A DNA stretch of 7,637 nucleotides from NCBI GenBank assembly GCA_026389955.1, contig JAPLGY010000380.1, positions 1 to 7,637 of the forward strand, given 5' to 3'. Below the pieces are notes generated by a model, which had not been told where the DNA came from, made no database searches, and saw nothing but the letters and a program-made list of their open reading frames with translations. Both the position numbers and the translations under genes were made by a program. This document shows positions 7,018-7,637 of this stretch, in pieces (within the stretch, counting starts at the first letter, position 1; each line of letters starts with the position of its first letter). The DNA is from Caldilinea sp. (lineage in GTDB: Bacteria > Chloroflexota > Anaerolineae > Caldilineales > Caldilineaceae).

Positions 7018-7047
7018 AATATACAGCACCGGCGCTGCCTTTGTCAA
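7018..7047 (-). promoter_or_regulatory. Promoter of the B12 uptake operon
   Basis: A perfect TTGACA -35 box (7047-7042, minus strand) and TATATT (7023-7018) as -10 box are separated by 18 bases. Transcription would start near 7011, about a dozen bases before the closing helix of the riboswitch. The -35 box overlaps the TGA stop codon of the upstream metal-binding protein gene, so the operon can be transcribed separately although it is close to that gene. Confidence 0.75.
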
Positions 7048-7637
7048 TCTGCCAGGGCAGCGACAATCTGACCGACGGTGTAACGCATCATATCGAGGTA
7101 GGTGGCGGCCGGTCCTGAGGGGTCGCTCAGCGAGTGGGTGTAGATTGGAACCACGGCGACGCCGGTGTCGGCGGCCAGCTGCGCGGCGACAGCCGGGTTG
7201 ACGGTGGTATCCACAAAAATGGCGCGAATCTTCTCGGCAGCGATCTGTGTCTGCAGGCGTGCCAGCTCTTGGGCCGAAGGGGAGGCCAGTGTGCTGAAGG
7301 AGGGCACGACGGTGCCGGCCACCGTGAATCCATAAGCATGGGCCAGATAGCCCAGGTTGCTGTGGTCGCTCACCAGGTTGCGCCGCTCGGCTGGAATCTG
7401 GGCGACCGCGGCGACGATCTCGGCTTGCAGTTCCTCCAGCAGGGCCTGATAGCGGGCGGCATTGGCCGCATAGACGTCGGCGTGTGCCGGGTCAAGGGCA
7501 GCAAGCGTTGTGGAAATGGTCTCTGTCCAGCGCATGACGTTGCGCACGTCCATCCAGGTGTGGGGGTCGAACCCGGCGTGGTCGTGTCCGGCATGGTCCG
7601 ACTCGGCATGGTCCGACTCGGCATGGTCCGACTCGGC
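7044..7637 (-). CDS. Zinc/manganese-type ABC transporter substrate-binding protein, C-terminal part
   Basis: 197 residues are visible; the start lies beyond the window. The protein belongs to the ZnuA/TroA/AdcA group (cluster A-I), which binds Zn or Mn outside the membrane and delivers it to an ABC importer. A His/Asp-rich loop (AESDH three times, then AGHDHAG) leads into FDPHTWMD, the family's metal-ligand motif. Later come SDHSNLGYLAHAYGF, carrying the second-lobe His ligand, IFVDTTVNP, where Asp stands where many members have Glu, and SLSDPSGPAATYLDMMRYTV near the end. The His-rich loop is more usual in zinc than in manganese binders, so zinc is my first guess. The stop codon overlaps the -35 box of the B12 operon promoter. 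Any permease and ATPase partners are not in the window. Confidence 0.92.
   Translation of the reverse strand, partial: AESDHAESDHAESDHAGHDHAGFDPHTWMDVRNVMRWTETISTTLAALDPAHADVYAANAARYQALLEELQAEIVAAVAQIPAERRNLVSDHSNLGYLAHAYGFTVAGTVVPSFSTLASPSAQELARLQTQIAAEKIRAIFVDTTVNPAVAAQLAADTGVAVVPIYTHSLSDPSGPAATYLDMMRYTVGQIVAALAD
7591..7637 (-). repeat. 15-bp tandem repeat encoding AESDH in the metal-binding loop, runs off the window
   Basis: The plus-strand unit GCATGGTCCGACTCG occurs three times in full at 7591, 7606 and 7621, and a fourth copy begins at 7636. It encodes AESDH, so each unit adds a histidine and two acidic residues to the His-rich loop. The true copy number is not visible. Confidence 0.95.

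Overview
The window looks like chromosomal DNA from a GC-rich bacterium. The proteins resemble those I associate with Chloroflexota (Caldilinea/Anaerolineae-like), but this placement is an impression from protein style, not a search result. Every supported gene lies on the minus strand, so the biological reading order runs from base 7637 down to base 1.

Layout, in transcription order. (1) 7637-7044: C-terminal part of a zinc/manganese-type ABC transporter substrate-binding protein with a His-rich repeat loop; its start is outside the window. (2) 7047-6727: a regulatory leader with a sigma70-type promoter, a cobalamin (B12) riboswitch aptamer and a strong intrinsic terminator directly before the first ribosome binding site. 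(3) 6726-377: six tightly packed genes, three junctions overlapping by 4 or 13 bases. They are a secreted protein with a transcobalamin-like DUF4430 domain followed by an alpha/alpha-barrel domain; a second DUF4430 protein with a C-terminal membrane anchor; an ECF transporter S component; EcfT; a fused double EcfA ATPase; and a PduO-type cobalamin adenosyltransferase. (4) 376-44: a non-coding gap with a candidate terminator and a promoter. (5) 43-1: the 5' half of initiator tRNA-fMet.

How it fits together: the riboswitch should switch the operon off when B12 is plentiful. When B12 is scarce, two extracytoplasmic DUF4430 proteins would capture the corrinoid, the S/EcfT/EcfA complex would import it, and the adenosyltransferase would convert it to adenosylcobalamin. 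B12 as substrate is inferred from the riboswitch, the adenosyltransferase and the DUF4430 domains together.

The most interesting element is the first gene. It contains both structural modules of animal intrinsic factor and transcobalamin (a beta domain and an alpha/alpha barrel), but in the opposite order. It sits in a B12-riboswitch operon beside a membrane-tethered paralogue of the beta domain. Together these suggest a bacterial intrinsic-factor-like capture system feeding an ECF importer. The fused ATPase also shows two motif deviations that fall in the same composite ATP site.
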